Assembly (NCBI GenBank): GCA_052174535.1
Contig: JBQMRQ010000068.1
Span: 130,675 to 194,674 of the forward strand
Direction of reading: 5' to 3'
Source: Arsenophonus sp052174535
GTDB lineage: Bacteria; Pseudomonadota; Gammaproteobacteria; Enterobacterales; Enterobacteriaceae
Length of the DNA: 64,000 nucleotides
The notes under the pieces are model-generated. The model was not told the DNA's origin, did no database searches, and saw nothing but the letters and a program-made list of their open reading frames with translations. Position numbers and translations under genes: made by a program. Numbering within the stretch: position 1 is the first letter of the stretch; each line of letters opens with the position of its first letter. Below are positions 33,886 through 44,599 of this stretch, piece after piece.

Positions 33886-35283
33886 GAGTTATACTTAATT
33901 CTAGTATATGAATTTCAGAGATGATGACGTATCTCTGTCTGATTAATTTTTTGGATGATCTCAACAACAGAGAGATATGTATCATAAAATCTACCCTTAT
34001 AAATATCCGTAAAACCAGATATTATTCTAATCCATTCCATAAACACATTCATGAATGGTGTCAGGTAGTTATAATAGACGTCGCTGTTGAGGTTGAGATC
34101 GAAGACGTTATGCTGCGATAACATGTTAAACTCCGCCGCCTTATCCACATGAGTAAAATGGCGTTCTCCGTAACGATTATGTGCTACAACGAACTCTACT
34201 ATACAGAATAATATTAACATATTGAGATTAAATTGCCTAAAGTTAGAGAATTGTAGCGATAACAGAATATACTTTAACAGCTTCTTGTTTTCTTATCTAA
34301 AGCGTGCAAAATGGCGAAGAGTTCCTTACTATGTCTGACCATCTATAAGGCATCTACATCGCTAATTTTTATTAAGTTCTGTAGCAGTTCTCGATAAAAA
34401 GCACATGGTCTCTCTGCAAAAAATCTCCATCAGTAGACTGAAACGTCGATGTCTTAAAGAGCATTGGTAATAGTAGCTACATAATTTAAATGATACACGC
34501 TACATTTATTTCTTGGCTGAAGGCATATATATCATTTAATTAGGCAGCTGATCGTTTTTGCCTGCTAGTTATATTGGCGGCACTGAGGATGGATGTAAAA
34601 AACTTGTTGCGATTAATGATGGTTATTGAAAATTAAAAGGGGGGAATTGGGTTAACTTCTAGATGACCGTACGAGCAGTGTGCCTTAACCATATTATTTC
34701 CTGACTTGCTACGGGAGATGGGAAAATTAGTTTTTGAGTGCAATGTAATGGCAAAGATATTTCCAGGCATCCAGCACCAATGTTATTGGTAGATAAAAGA
34801 TGATATACAGGCTTCATGCTTAAAGGCATACAATCGAAAGTTAAGGGTGACCTGCCAGAGTTCTGGCTATCAGAGAGCTGTGATACCAATAATAAAGCTC
34901 TTGATATTTTGTTAGCAAGAATTTCTCTGATATCATTAAGCGCGAGAAAGATAGAGAAAGATGGAGAAGAACGCCTGGAATTTTATACCTTCCCTTATTC
35001 CAGCGATATGAAATAAGAAAGATGAATTCGGATTAAATTAACTTTTGCAACAGTGAAGCTACAAAACTGATGAACGAAGTATTTTCTTCAAAAAATAACC
35101 ATTTTAATGGTATTTAAGCTGATCTCCCTCATCTTCTTAGAAAAGTTAGAACCGGATAAAAGGATTTGATTTTCTAACTCTCTTAGTGGTAATAACGTCC
35201 AATTTAAGGATGGAGAAGAGATTTATGAAGGATAATCGTAAAACTTAGTCTAACTGTCATAAATTAAATTTACTAATATAACT
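33886..35283 (+). mobile_element. dead IS256-like element (family A, copy at 34 kb)
   Basis: Full-length copy beginning GAGTTATACTTAATTCTAG. The transposase C-terminal part is among the more readable ones: a 66-codon frame at 34816-35016 starts with the piece homologous to KAYNRKLRVTCERSG and includes KIEKDGEERLEFYTFP, matching the REELLAFYAFP block of the family. It is still broken elsewhere. Confidence 0.75.
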
Positions 35284-35619
35284 TATGTAAACATCAAGAT
35301 AATGACAGTAGCGTTATAATTAGTATTAATTTCTAATTAATAATAAAATTACAATAATATATTATGCTTAAATAACTAAAAATTTTAATGGACTAAATTA
35401 TCCGTTTTTTGAATTTTAGATAAAGTCTATAAATAATTTTTATAAAAACAAATATTTTTCTTTTAATGCATATCTAACAATTGCATATCATATTTCATAA
35501 CCGTAAAATTTTACTAAATTTTTTCTTTCTATTTAATTTTATCAATTTGGTTTTATAAATAAAAAGTTATTTTTAGTGAAATAAACTAAATTATGACAAA
35601 TATATTTTAGGATATTTTT
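35284..35619. promoter_or_regulatory. AT-rich leader upstream of arcD
   Basis: About 340 bp, nearly all A and T, without a gene. It must contain the arcD promoter. No single -35/-10 pair stands out. Confidence 0.3.
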
Positions 35620-37014
35620 TTGAATAATAAAAAATTAAATTTGAGTACTTTAACCGCGTTAGTATTAAGCTCAATGGTTGGGGCGGGTGTTTTTAGTTTG
35701 CCGAAAAATATGGCTGAAATTGCTAGCCCCTTAGCACTTATTATAGGTTGGAGTATTACAGGTATCGGTATTTTATTTTTTGCCATATCTTTAGTATTGC
35801 TTTCACGTATTAGACCTGATTTAGATGGAGGAATTTATTCTTATGCTAAAGAAGGCTTTGGCGAACTAGTTGGTTTTTGTTCATCCTGGGGATACTGGTT
35901 ATGTGCTATTATCGCTAATGGTTCTTATTTAGTTATCGTCTTTACAACTCTGAGTTCTTTTACTGATCACTCAGATAATATCATTTTTGGTGATGGTAAT
36001 ACCTGGCAATCTTTGATCGGGGAATCTATCTTCCTATGGATAATTCATTGGTTAGTATTAAAAGGTACACAAACTGCTGCCGAGATCAACAAATTAGTAA
36101 CTTTAGCTAAATTAATTACTCTTAGCCTGTTTATCATTTTAGCTATTTTGGCGTTTAAGATAGATATCTTTAAATTTGATTTTACCGGTATTGAAATGGG
36201 TATATCAATTTGGCAACAAGTTAAAAATACTATGCTAATTACACTATGGGTATTTATTGGTATCGAAGGAGCAGTGGTTGTTTCAGCGCGTGCTCAAAGA
36301 CGTAAAGATATCGGTTTAGCAACGTTACTTGCCGTAATTTCAGCCCTTACTATTTATATAGTAATTACTTTACTTTCCTTAGGCATCGTTCCAAGATCAG
36401 AATTCTCTGAAATGAAAGATCCTTCTATGGCATCACTTATGATCAATATGATGGGAAATTATGGAGAGGTTATCATTGCAGCAGGTTTGATTATTTCTGT
36501 TTGCGGTACTTATTTAAGCTGGACAATAATGGCAACAGAAATTCCTTATATCTCCTCGCTCAATGGAGCATTTCCTAAAATATTTAAATATCAAAATAAA
36601 AATAACACCCCATCCTCATCTCTTTGGTTTACAAACGGCACCGTACAATTAGTATTAATATTAATTTACTTGAGTGGTAGCAACTACAATATTTTATTAA
36701 AACTAGCTTCAGAAATGATTTTACTTCCTTATTTTTTAGTGGGTGCTTTTCTAATCAAAATTTCTTTTAAACATGCTAATAAAAAATTACTTATTATTGG
36801 TGCAGTAACCAATTTATATGGTTTATGGTTACTTTATGCTTCAGGAACAATTAATCTACTTTTATCTGTTGTTCTTTATATTCCTGGCTTATTTATCTTT
36901 CTGTATGCTCAAAATCAAAATAATAATAAACCACTTAGTCTATTAGAAATAAGCTCTATAACAATGATTGTTTTCTCTTCTATACCAGCAGTTTGGTATT
37001 TACTTCATATTTAA
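35620..37014 (+). CDS. arcD: basic amino-acid antiporter, ArcD/YdgI type
   Basis: Inner-membrane transporter of the APC (amino acid-polyamine-organocation) superfamily, related to arginine/ornithine antiporters. The 464-residue product aligns along its whole length with E. coli YdgI (460): MVGAGVFSLPKNMAEIASPLA at the first helix (substrate-binding GAG motif), LDGGIYSYAKEGFGELVGF, WGYWLCAIIAN, and TLWVFIGIEGAVVVSARA. About twelve hydrophobic helices can be counted. The start is TTG, chosen because it gives the same N-terminus as YdgI (KLNLSTLTALVLSSM); the ribosome binding site (TAGGA) is weak. pntBA-ydgH-ydgI is the E. coli order, so this is the ydgI orthologue left after ydgH was replaced by IS debris. 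No arginine deiminase genes are nearby. The substrate is inferred from family only. Confidence 0.93.
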   Translation: MNNKKLNLSTLTALVLSSMVGAGVFSLPKNMAEIASPLALIIGWSITGIGILFFAISLVLLSRIRPDLDGGIYSYAKEGFGELVGFCSSWGYWLCAIIANGSYLVIVFTTLSSFTDHSDNIIFGDGNTWQSLIGESIFLWIIHWLVLKGTQTAAEINKLVTLAKLITLSLFIILAILAFKIDIFKFDFTGIEMGISIWQQVKNTMLITLWVFIGIEGAVVVSARAQRRKDIGLATLLAVISALTIYIVITLLSLGIVPRSEFSEMKDPSMASLMINMMGNYGEVIIAAGLIISVCGTYLSWTIMATEIPYISSLNGAFPKIFKYQNKNNTPSSSLWFTNGTVQLVLILIYLSGSNYNILLKLASEMILLPYFLVGAFLIKISFKHANKKLLIIGAVTNLYGLWLLYASGTINLLLSVVLYIPGLFIFLYAQNQNNNKPLSLLEISSITMIVFSSIPAVWYLLHI

Positions 37015-37720
37015 TTAAAGAAATTTTTCAAAAAAATATAGTTGTTAATAGGTAATTATGTTAGTTATTTCTATTTATAGAATAAGTTGTTAACTTAAGA
37101 AGTTATCTTGCTGATCAAAACTTCATTAGTTATTTAACTATAAAGTATCTTTTACTAAATTTATATTAAATCATGGTTTTATGTGTCTGATATTAGAAGA
37201 TAATAAAATTAAAATTGATTAATCACTATCTTTTATAGATTATATTTAACTAATAGTTAATAACTATATAAAATTATTTTATGATTAAAAAATTAGTTTT
37301 TTATTTTAATGAGTTTAATATTATTAAATCTTATATTTCCTTATTTAATTTTTATTTTAAAAATCTCTTATTTAAAATAAAAATAACAATATTTTTAAAA
37401 TTTGAAACAGTGCTTTTATTTATTATTCAAGAAATAAAAGGTTAAACCTATAACTAATTTATTAGTGACTAGTTTATTATTAATATTTTATTTATTTCAA
37501 TTCACTGCTCATCTATCAAATAGATATATAAAATTTTTCTAGAAATAATTTAATAGTTTTGTACGTTTAAAATACTTACTAAAGATCAAACAATTCCTTA
37601 AGAATTGTAGCAAAAAATAGATTTTAAAAAGCACACGACACACCATCTCCTCACTAACTATTTTTAATATTAAAATCAATAATTATCTAAGTTATTTGGT
37701 CAAGAACTATCATATGGAGT
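37015..37720. other. very AT-rich spacer after arcD
   Basis: About 700 bp, almost all A and T up to 37500, with no recognisable remnant and no convincing terminator. Confidence 0.4.
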
Positions 37721-37944
37721 TTCCTCCATGGCACAGCCATATTCATTGATAAATATAACTACTAAGCTGATATAAGTTGAAGAAAATATTATGATGATAA
37801 ATCTCCGTCGTCAGGCAACTATAACACCTAAAATCAGAGCTTCCCTTCAGGCAAGGGAAGAACCTGTGTCTACTTTACTTAAGCGTTATGAGATATTCAA
37901 ACTTACCGTTACTAAAGGGGAAACAAGATGATGTTGATCATCGA
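37721..37944 (+). mobile_element. 5' part of IS481-like element (family B) split by family C
   Basis: Best-preserved family B start: MMINLRRQATITPKIRASLQ then ASEEPVSTLLKRYE and KGKQDDVDHR across one shift. This is the helix-turn-helix N-terminal domain of an IS481-type transposase. The frame then enters a family C element. The remainder of family B resumes at 38990. Confidence 0.7.
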
Positions 37945-38985
37945 CTATGTTAGCAAAGGTTATTGGTAAAAATCCCTTATACTATATGAAGAATTTTCGC
38001 TGCAGCGCAGAGATTACAATGAAAACACAAACAGTCATTCAGATCAAAGAGATTTTTCCCTCATTCCATTCCAACATAAAGCTGAGCTAATTAATTAGCT
38101 CAGCGACAATATATTGGATAATATTGATTTATACATTGAAGCAATTTATTTTATCATGCTCGGCACTCCCACGGTAAAAACATATTATCCACTGTGAACA
38201 TTCATTATGAATAGAGCTATATTTTGTTATAAAATCTTTTATTACAGAAAATATTTAAGAATCTCACTGCAGAAGCTCTCTGATAAAACTACATTACAAA
38301 GATAAATGATTTAGTTATCTGCGGTGCATGTTAAATAATTTGATTTTACGGGATTTAGCGAAATAAACAAGTATTGATTTAAAACAGCGCGCTTAAGTGG
38401 GGTGTTACTATTTTTTTGATTCAGGGGTGACCAGGCCAACATAAATGTATTAAATAGTATTGCTTAAAGTCGACGAAACATTTTTACTTGATCTTTTAAA
38501 GGGGGAAGCATTGTTTTCTACATAGAAAAGGTGGAAATGCAGGAGGGAAGGAGATAAAAAAAATGAATTCCAAACTTAATCGCCGAAGATCTAGAGAAGT
38601 TATATGAGCGATGAGATTCTTAAAAAGTTTAATGCAGAGTGTGTTAGCCGTTTACTTTAGCTTATCAAAAGAGTCCATTATTTGCTTAAACTTGAGCTAA
38701 ATAATAAGAAATCTCTTTGCTAACGACCATAAAATTTGCAATAATAATAGCCTAATAATATTAGGTAAGCAGAGATTTATTGGTAAAATAAATTCTACAT
38801 TCAAATATAACCAGTTATTTTAGCCGATTAAAAGATGTCTGAATAGACTTCCCATAGTATGGAATCGTTTTATTTACCGAATTGTATAATCTTTAAAAGA
38901 TTATTTGAAATCATAATAATTGAATGTAGAGGTTGCTACAAATTGCTCTGCGAGCAAAGTAATAATCTTTACTAATTAGTCTGAT
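37945..38985 (+). mobile_element. family C insertion sequence inside an IS481-like element
   Basis: Complete copy with the left end CTATGTTAGCAAAGGTTATT and the right end GCAAAGTAATAATCTTTACT. It has family B sequence on both sides in the same orientation, so the insertion site is defined: just after the VDDR codons of the transposase N-domain. No coding frame survives. Confidence 0.7.
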
Positions 38986-39730
38986 AATCGCAGCCATATT
39001 CTTCATCGTTTACTAACGATACTATTGCCCGCTTAGGAAATTGTAGGCATTTTCCTGCGAAAAGTATTTTCTCTCTCTTAACCATCTCTTAGTAGTCATG
39101 CAAATTTCTAAATCTGTTATATCTTGATCTGACTGAATTGCTGTTTATGCAGTTATGAAGTGCAAATTTGTGTAAAATGAGTAAGGGAAAATTACGAAGC
39201 CGAACATAAAACGTTTAAAGATGCTAGCTGCTTATTTGGCGTAGATGTGAATATCCTTCCATAAATATAAATAAAACTTTACGACCTTATCTTTCTATAG
39301 GCATAGATGATGTCACTGAATGGGTTTCATTCATCTTTACAATACCAAGACCGTGATTAATATTTGATGCTTCTTATGTGATTTTATCAAACATGTCCAA
39401 TAATTATCTATTGGATACTTACAGATAATAGAAAAGAATTTACAAATTATTTTTTGGTCTGCAAAAATATTCAGTCACTGGAAAATAGAAATTAGAGTGT
39501 TTATGTACAGAACTTGGTATAGAATACTGACTTAGCCCGTCTTTTCATCATCTCATCATCAGATGAAAACGTATACTTCAACAATCTATATAGGTGCATA
39601 AAAGATAGTCTACAAAACTATTATTAATTATTAATAGTTAGGAGCTTGAAATTAGTCAACATTGATATGTTTGGTTATATAACCAAAAATTACTCAAATT
39701 AAATATTAGAAAATAAACTCCTCATTGCAA
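38986..39730 (+). mobile_element. 3' part of IS481-like element (family B)
   Basis: Continues the family B transposase after the nested element. Readable pieces correspond to FLRKTFFLPL, to the catalytic-core region DDVTEWVSFIFTIPRP (other copies: AIDRATRWVYLEIY) and to the C-terminal part near 39660. Stops and shifts are frequent. Confidence 0.65.
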
Positions 39731-39961
39731 TCATATAAAAGATTAGTTTAAAGTTAAACTTGAATTATAAAAATTATACTATCTTCCAAGAATTGATAAT
39801 TAAGAATTATCCGATTATAAAAAAATTTTTATAAATTAGTACATAAAATAAAAAAGGAAAATCAATAGATAACAAGAGAGATTACTAGCTTGCTTTAAAA
39901 TCTCTAATTATAAGCACAATTTTTTGCTAGTAATAAGTTTTAAGGAAGTGTGGTTTTACTA
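39731..39961. other. AT-rich spacer before rsmE remnant
   Basis: No recognisable gene. AAGGAAGTG at about 39942-39950 would be the old rsmE ribosome binding site. The promoter that now drives gshB may lie here or within the dead rsmE. Confidence 0.3.
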
Positions 39962-40696
39962 ATGCGGATTTTTCTGATATATCATCGTGAACCATTAGAA
40001 TTAAGCACAATAATACAATAAGCGATAAAGCACTAACTAAGTCATACAAGTTCTACGTATGAGTTTATGACAAAATATTAAGTTAATTGATAGTACTAAT
40101 TCTATTTTATTAGACAAATACTTGAAGCTAATAAAAAGTCAGTTGAAATTCAGGATCTGGCAGGCACAATCTTAAACAGGGAATTCTTATTAGATCTGAA
40201 TCATGGATAAATGATTTCTCGGAAGGAAATAGAATTCACTATTCTAAAATCAGTAGAACTCAGCATCAATATCATTTTTCACTTCTTTCAGAACGCTATA
40301 ATCAGAACGCTATAATATTAAATTAAACCTGAACAAATCAGTAAAAACAATAATGGAAAATTATGCTTATTTTTAGTTATAAATAATATAAACTTATAAA
40401 ATCCATTAATTCGCCAGTTAATATTTCTTGAAGCTTGATGAGTAGAAAATATAATATATTAAAATTAATCTCCACCTTAAAGTCCAATCAAGAGTATTAA
40501 TATTCTTTCAAAACCAGTAAATAAAATTCCTTTTTCATTAGCTAAGAAGAGGGAACGTTCGCCAAATGAAATGATAATAACAACTGATTAGCAATTTACT
40601 AATATTCTATTTTTTAGCCTCGGATATTAAGAACAGAAACCACTACGTCAATTGTAAATAATAAAATTGCAAGTTTATTTCGGTGATCTTGGTTAA
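39962..40696 (+). pseudogene. rsmE: rsmE, 16S rRNA m3U1498 methyltransferase, inactivated
   Basis: The wreck spans the normal gene length (735 bp; E. coli 243 codons). Pieces in order: MRIFLIYHREPLEL (E. coli MRIPRIYHPEPL), VLRM, KKSVEIQDLAGTI, KEIEFTILKSVELSINII (E. coli KMEFTIQKSIELGVSLI), and at the end SPNEMIITT.QFTNILF then LQVYFGDLG and a stop (E. coli LQVRFGDLG). Several frameshifts and stops lie in between, and a 14-bp tandem duplication is at 40288-40315. The stop codon overlaps the ribosome binding site of gshB, as in the E. coli rsmE-gshB pair. RsmE modifies U1498 of 16S rRNA and is dispensable. Confidence 0.92.
40288..40315. repeat. perfect 14-bp tandem duplication in rsmE
   Basis: TCAGAACGCTATAA is present twice head to tail without mismatch. 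It inserts 14 bp into the rsmE remnant and shifts its frame. Confidence 0.9.
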
Positions 40697-40705
40697 GGAG
40701 ACAAA

Positions 40706-41661
40706 ATGATCAAATTAGGTATTGTGATGGATCCCATCTCAACCATAAAAATTAAAAAAGATAGTAGTTTTGCTATGCTATTAGAAGCGCAACGCCGTGG
40801 ATATGAAATTCACTATATACAAATGGAGGATCTCTATTTATCACAAGGTGAAGCATACGGGCATACCAAACAATTAGTTAACATTAAAGATAATACTAAA
40901 CAATGGTATGAATTTAGTGTTGAACAAGACATTGCTCTGAAGAATCTTGATGTTATTTTAATGCGTAAAGATCCCCCCTTTGATATTGAGTATATTTATT
41001 CTACATATATCCTTGAAAGAGCAGAACAAGCAGGTAGTTTAATTGTCAATAAACCTCAAAGCCTACGGGATTGTAATGAGAAACTATTTATTGCTTGGTT
41101 TTCTAAGTTAACACCTGAAACGCTAGTAACTCGAAATAACAAAAAACTGCGTGAATTCCATCAAAAATATGGTGATGTCATATTTAAACCTCTCGATGGA
41201 ATGGGTGGCGCGTCTATCTTTCGTCTAATGAAAGATGATCCTAATGTTAGTGTCATTATTGAAACATTAACCCAACATGAGCAGCGTTTCTGTATGGCTC
41301 AGAATTATTTACCTGCTATTAAGCAAGGAGATAAACGGGTATTGGTTATCGATGGTGAACCAGTTCCTTATTGCTTAGCTCGTATTCCGGCTCAAGGTGA
41401 AACGCGAGGAAACTTAGCTGCCGGAGGGTATCCTGAAGCAAGACCATTGACCGAAAGTGATTGGAAAATTGCTAGAACGGTTGCACCTTTTTTAAAAAAA
41501 AAAGATTAATTTTTGTTGGATTAGATATTATTGGTGATCGCTTAACCGAAATTAATGTCACTAGTCCTACCTGTATACGTGAAATTGAAGCAGTATTTTC
41601 AGATATATCAATCACAGGTATGTTATTTAATGCAATTGAAAAACGACTGACTGTAAAATAG
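40706..41661 (+). CDS. gshB: glutathione synthetase with one poly-A frameshift
   Basis: Joins gamma-glutamylcysteine and glycine to make glutathione, using ATP. The open frame (40706-41509) stops after 267 codons at PFLKKKD, inside a run of ten As (41494-41503). One extra A restores the rest of the protein (RLIFVGLDIIGDRLTEINVT, ending at 41661) in perfect agreement with E. coli GshB; the total would be about 318 residues (E. coli 316). Everything else is intact: the N-terminal domain, the ATP-grasp region with FKPLDGMGGASIFR, and KRVLVIDGEPV.YCLARIPA. ATG start, with AAGGAG overlapping the rsmE stop. The lost tail carries metal/ATP-site residues (EINVTSP), so the short form should be inactive. 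Transcriptional slippage at the A-run, as reported for other AT-rich symbionts, may supply full-length enzyme; alternatively this is a fresh pseudogene or a sequencing error. Confidence 0.9.
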
Positions 41662-41706
41662 TAAGTTAACTACAGTTAACTGAATAGTAAAATAGGGATG
41701 ATCATA

Positions 41707-41732
41707 AATGGTTTCTATTGTTAGAAACCATT
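41707..41732 (+). terminator. hairpin after gshB
   Basis: A perfect 11-bp stem (AATGGTTTCTA / TAGAAACCATT) with a TTGT loop, 45 bp beyond the restored gshB stop. The U-run is missing, so termination may be weak, but stem quality and position argue for it. Confidence 0.6.
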
Positions 41733-42150
41733 AAATAACGTACAGTTAGTCTAAGTTAAAAGTTAAATAATTACAAATCTATTTTATTAATTATTTTAAA
41801 TCTTAATTTAACTATATTTTTGATAATTAAAGAAAATAAATATTAATTTATAAAACTACTTTCTCATTGCTATACTGAAGTTAGTAGATCCGTATTTTAA
41901 AATTAGTAGTTTATATCTGTAAACATAATAAAAAGATACTATCGGTCTTGTTATCAACAGCCCTTTTAATAAATTTTAAATAATAATCATTTAAAATTAA
42001 AATATAAAAAGAATAAAATACGATCAATATAACTGAATTAAGGCAACTGGTTTTTCTGTGATATCCACCTGATCAATTGTAGAATCTCGTTATTTTATTC
42101 TGCATTCAGCAAAAATAATTGTAATTATCCTTAAAACTTTACAATGAGAG
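41733..42150. other. AT-rich spacer, nothing recognised
   Basis: In E. coli yqgE and ruvX follow gshB; neither can be seen here. No readable remnant was found. Confidence 0.35.
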
Positions 42151-43150
42151 CATGATTACTATCACATCTCCGAAAGATAGTATGGTTTTTAAATAATTCA
42201 GCTTTAATTTTGAACCAATCTTTCATAGACTGCAATGAAGTTTTACTACCTAATACTGATTGAGATATTCCTAATTGTACAATCAAGCATATCAATATTG
42301 AGTGATTTCAAACTCTTTATAAAAATTGAATAATAGATTTATAGTACATCTTCCCATCTGTAGATTAAATCGCTAGACCGTATCATTTATTTGAGAGGGA
42401 TGCATCCTTGGGAGATAAGTTAGTGTTCTATATGAAATTCTGTAGAAGAAATGGGCGAATTTCTGTTTTCCGGTGGCTAAACCTTTTTTTGTAGCAAAAA
42501 TCAATCTATAAATTTTTTGCTATTCTGTAAGTACTCGATAGATAGCTATGTCATCCTTGATTAAGATCACGTAAAATCGTCGATTATTTAGTGCAGTCTT
42601 AGCCTTCTAAAGATAAATAAAAATCTATCTAGTGGCGCAATCTATATACTTATGAAAAATAAGATCGTAAAATTTTCTTTAGTATTTGTAAAAGATATTT
42701 CAATATAGACATGTAGAGATAACCAAGCTCGTAACTTTTAAATACTTTATATCTCAGTTCAGTGCTTCTTTCCTCATTTTACGCAAAATCCCCTCCCCTA
42801 TTCCTGCATAAATAGCGATGCAGTTCTCGCATGACTGACAAAAAATCTTGTTAAGAAAAATATTTTTCGCAAGAAAACGACTACGCTTTCTGAGTGGGTA
42901 AAAGCCTCATTCGAAAAACAAATAGGAAGAATTATAGCTGTGATGATCAATATGATCTCATTTTACCCTTTATTAAAAGTAAATTTTGATATGCTATAAA
43001 CACTTAGCCAAAGGAGACACAGCCTTTTTGCTGATCTGAATAGCAGCGTTGATTTTAGGTATTTGTAGTTGCCTACGATGCAGCTTAATTATCATAATAT
43101 TTTGATATCAACTACATCAATCAACAGCCATCTTCTTATGAATATGAGTA
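42151..43150 (-). mobile_element. uninterrupted IS481-like element (family B), decayed
   Basis: The reference copy for family B: about 1 kb, transposase on the minus strand, no nested element. From the 5' end: an N-terminal helix-turn-helix (IIKLHRRQLQIPKINAAIQI, then SPLAK), then the RKT.F.PL.. block and REL..R..LDR-like region. The rve integrase core follows, with YLF.I...IAPLDRFLF where intact relatives have YLFVAIDRATRWVYL, then EFHIEH and the C-terminal RYVWLYNH-like part. Stops and shifts are spread through it. Confidence 0.75.
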
Positions 43151-43186
43151 CGCGATAAGGGTTATAATGATTTTAGACTAAACAGT

Positions 43187-44560
43187 GAATTATGGTCATT
43201 TTGGTGTATAGAGTTTCGGAAATGGTGACGTATATTCTAGTTGATTGATTTCGTAAATGATGTCAACAACAGAGAAATATATACCATGAAACTTAGTCCT
43301 ATAGATATCTGTGAAACTAGATATTACTGTGAATCCTTTCTGAACTCATCTATAATTGATGTGCCAGGCTAACTGATAGGCATCGATGTTGAGGCGGGGC
43401 TCAAAACTATATTGAGATAACATACTTAACACCACCTTGTCGACAGACGTCATCCATTAACCATAACGATTATCTGTCACAGTGAATCATGTAGATTGAT
43501 ATTAATAATCTTGAGATTAAAGTGCCCAAGATTAGGGAATTGCAGCGGCAACGTAATATACTTCAACAGCTTCCTTCTATTTCATTATCTAAAACATGAA
43601 AAGTAGCGAAATGTTGCTAACATTAGGTATCTGCCGAAGAATATTCACCGATGATTTTCACTAAGGTCTGTGCAGTTTTTGGTAAAAATCATAGATCTCT
43701 ACTGAAGTATCATCATCAAATTAAAACAACAATTCCTTGAAGAGCATTAGCCAAGGCTAGCTGCATGATTTAAATGATATGCCTACATTTATTTCTTGGC
43801 TGAAGGCCATAATACTGTTCTATCAGATAAACTGATTACCTTTTTCTATTGTTCATTATTGGCGTTACTAAAAATAAGTTTAAAAAATTCTAATCGAAAA
43901 TGCTTATTAAGAATCAAAAGAAAACTTTCCTGAACTTTTCAATCTCCTATTAAAGGATGACTTAACTATATCTCTCAGCCCCTTAAATACAGGAGAACGG
44001 TTTTCTTGGTTTCTTGGAATGCAATAATAAAGATGTTCCCAAACATGCAGCAGAAATGCTGTTGGGTACACAAAATAGCTAATGTACTACCTTTAATCTA
44101 CAAAAGCATGCAACACCGAAAGTTAAGGTGAGCTACGTGAGGTCTTAACTAACAGAAAGCTGCGATGCTAAAAATAAAGCTCTTAATGTTTTGTTAGGAA
44201 GATTTAAAGAAGTATTCTGTAGCGATAAAAAACTACAGAAAAATTGAAAATAGCTGCTGGAATTCTATGCTTTCCCTTTAGTGCATTGGTATGAATAAGA
44301 ACGATAAATTCGAATTAAAACAACTTTTACGATAATAAAGCTATAAAGTTAGCGCGCGAAGAAGTGTTATTCAAGAAAAACAACTATTTCAATGCTATTT
44401 GAGTTCCCTACAGTTTACTTAAAAAAACTGCAACTGGCTAATAGGATTAATCTTATTTAATCCTACAAATAACATTCAACTAAGGATAGATAGCAGATTA
44501 ACAAAGCATCAGAGTAGAGCATAATCCGACTGTGTCATATACCAAATTTACTAATAATTC
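43187..44560 (+). mobile_element. dead IS256-like element (family A, copy at 43 kb)
   Basis: Full-length copy beginning GAATTATGGTCATTTTGG and ending near AAATTTACTAATAATTC. The transposase blocks are in order but heavily mutated. Confidence 0.75.
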
Positions 44561-44599
44561 TAAAATAAATACTTAGAAGATAATTTATAAAAACCGTAT

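Noticed and set aside
33915..34220. 101-codon minus-strand open frame
   Set aside because: It is antisense to the IS256-like transposase remnant, whose reading is on the plus strand.
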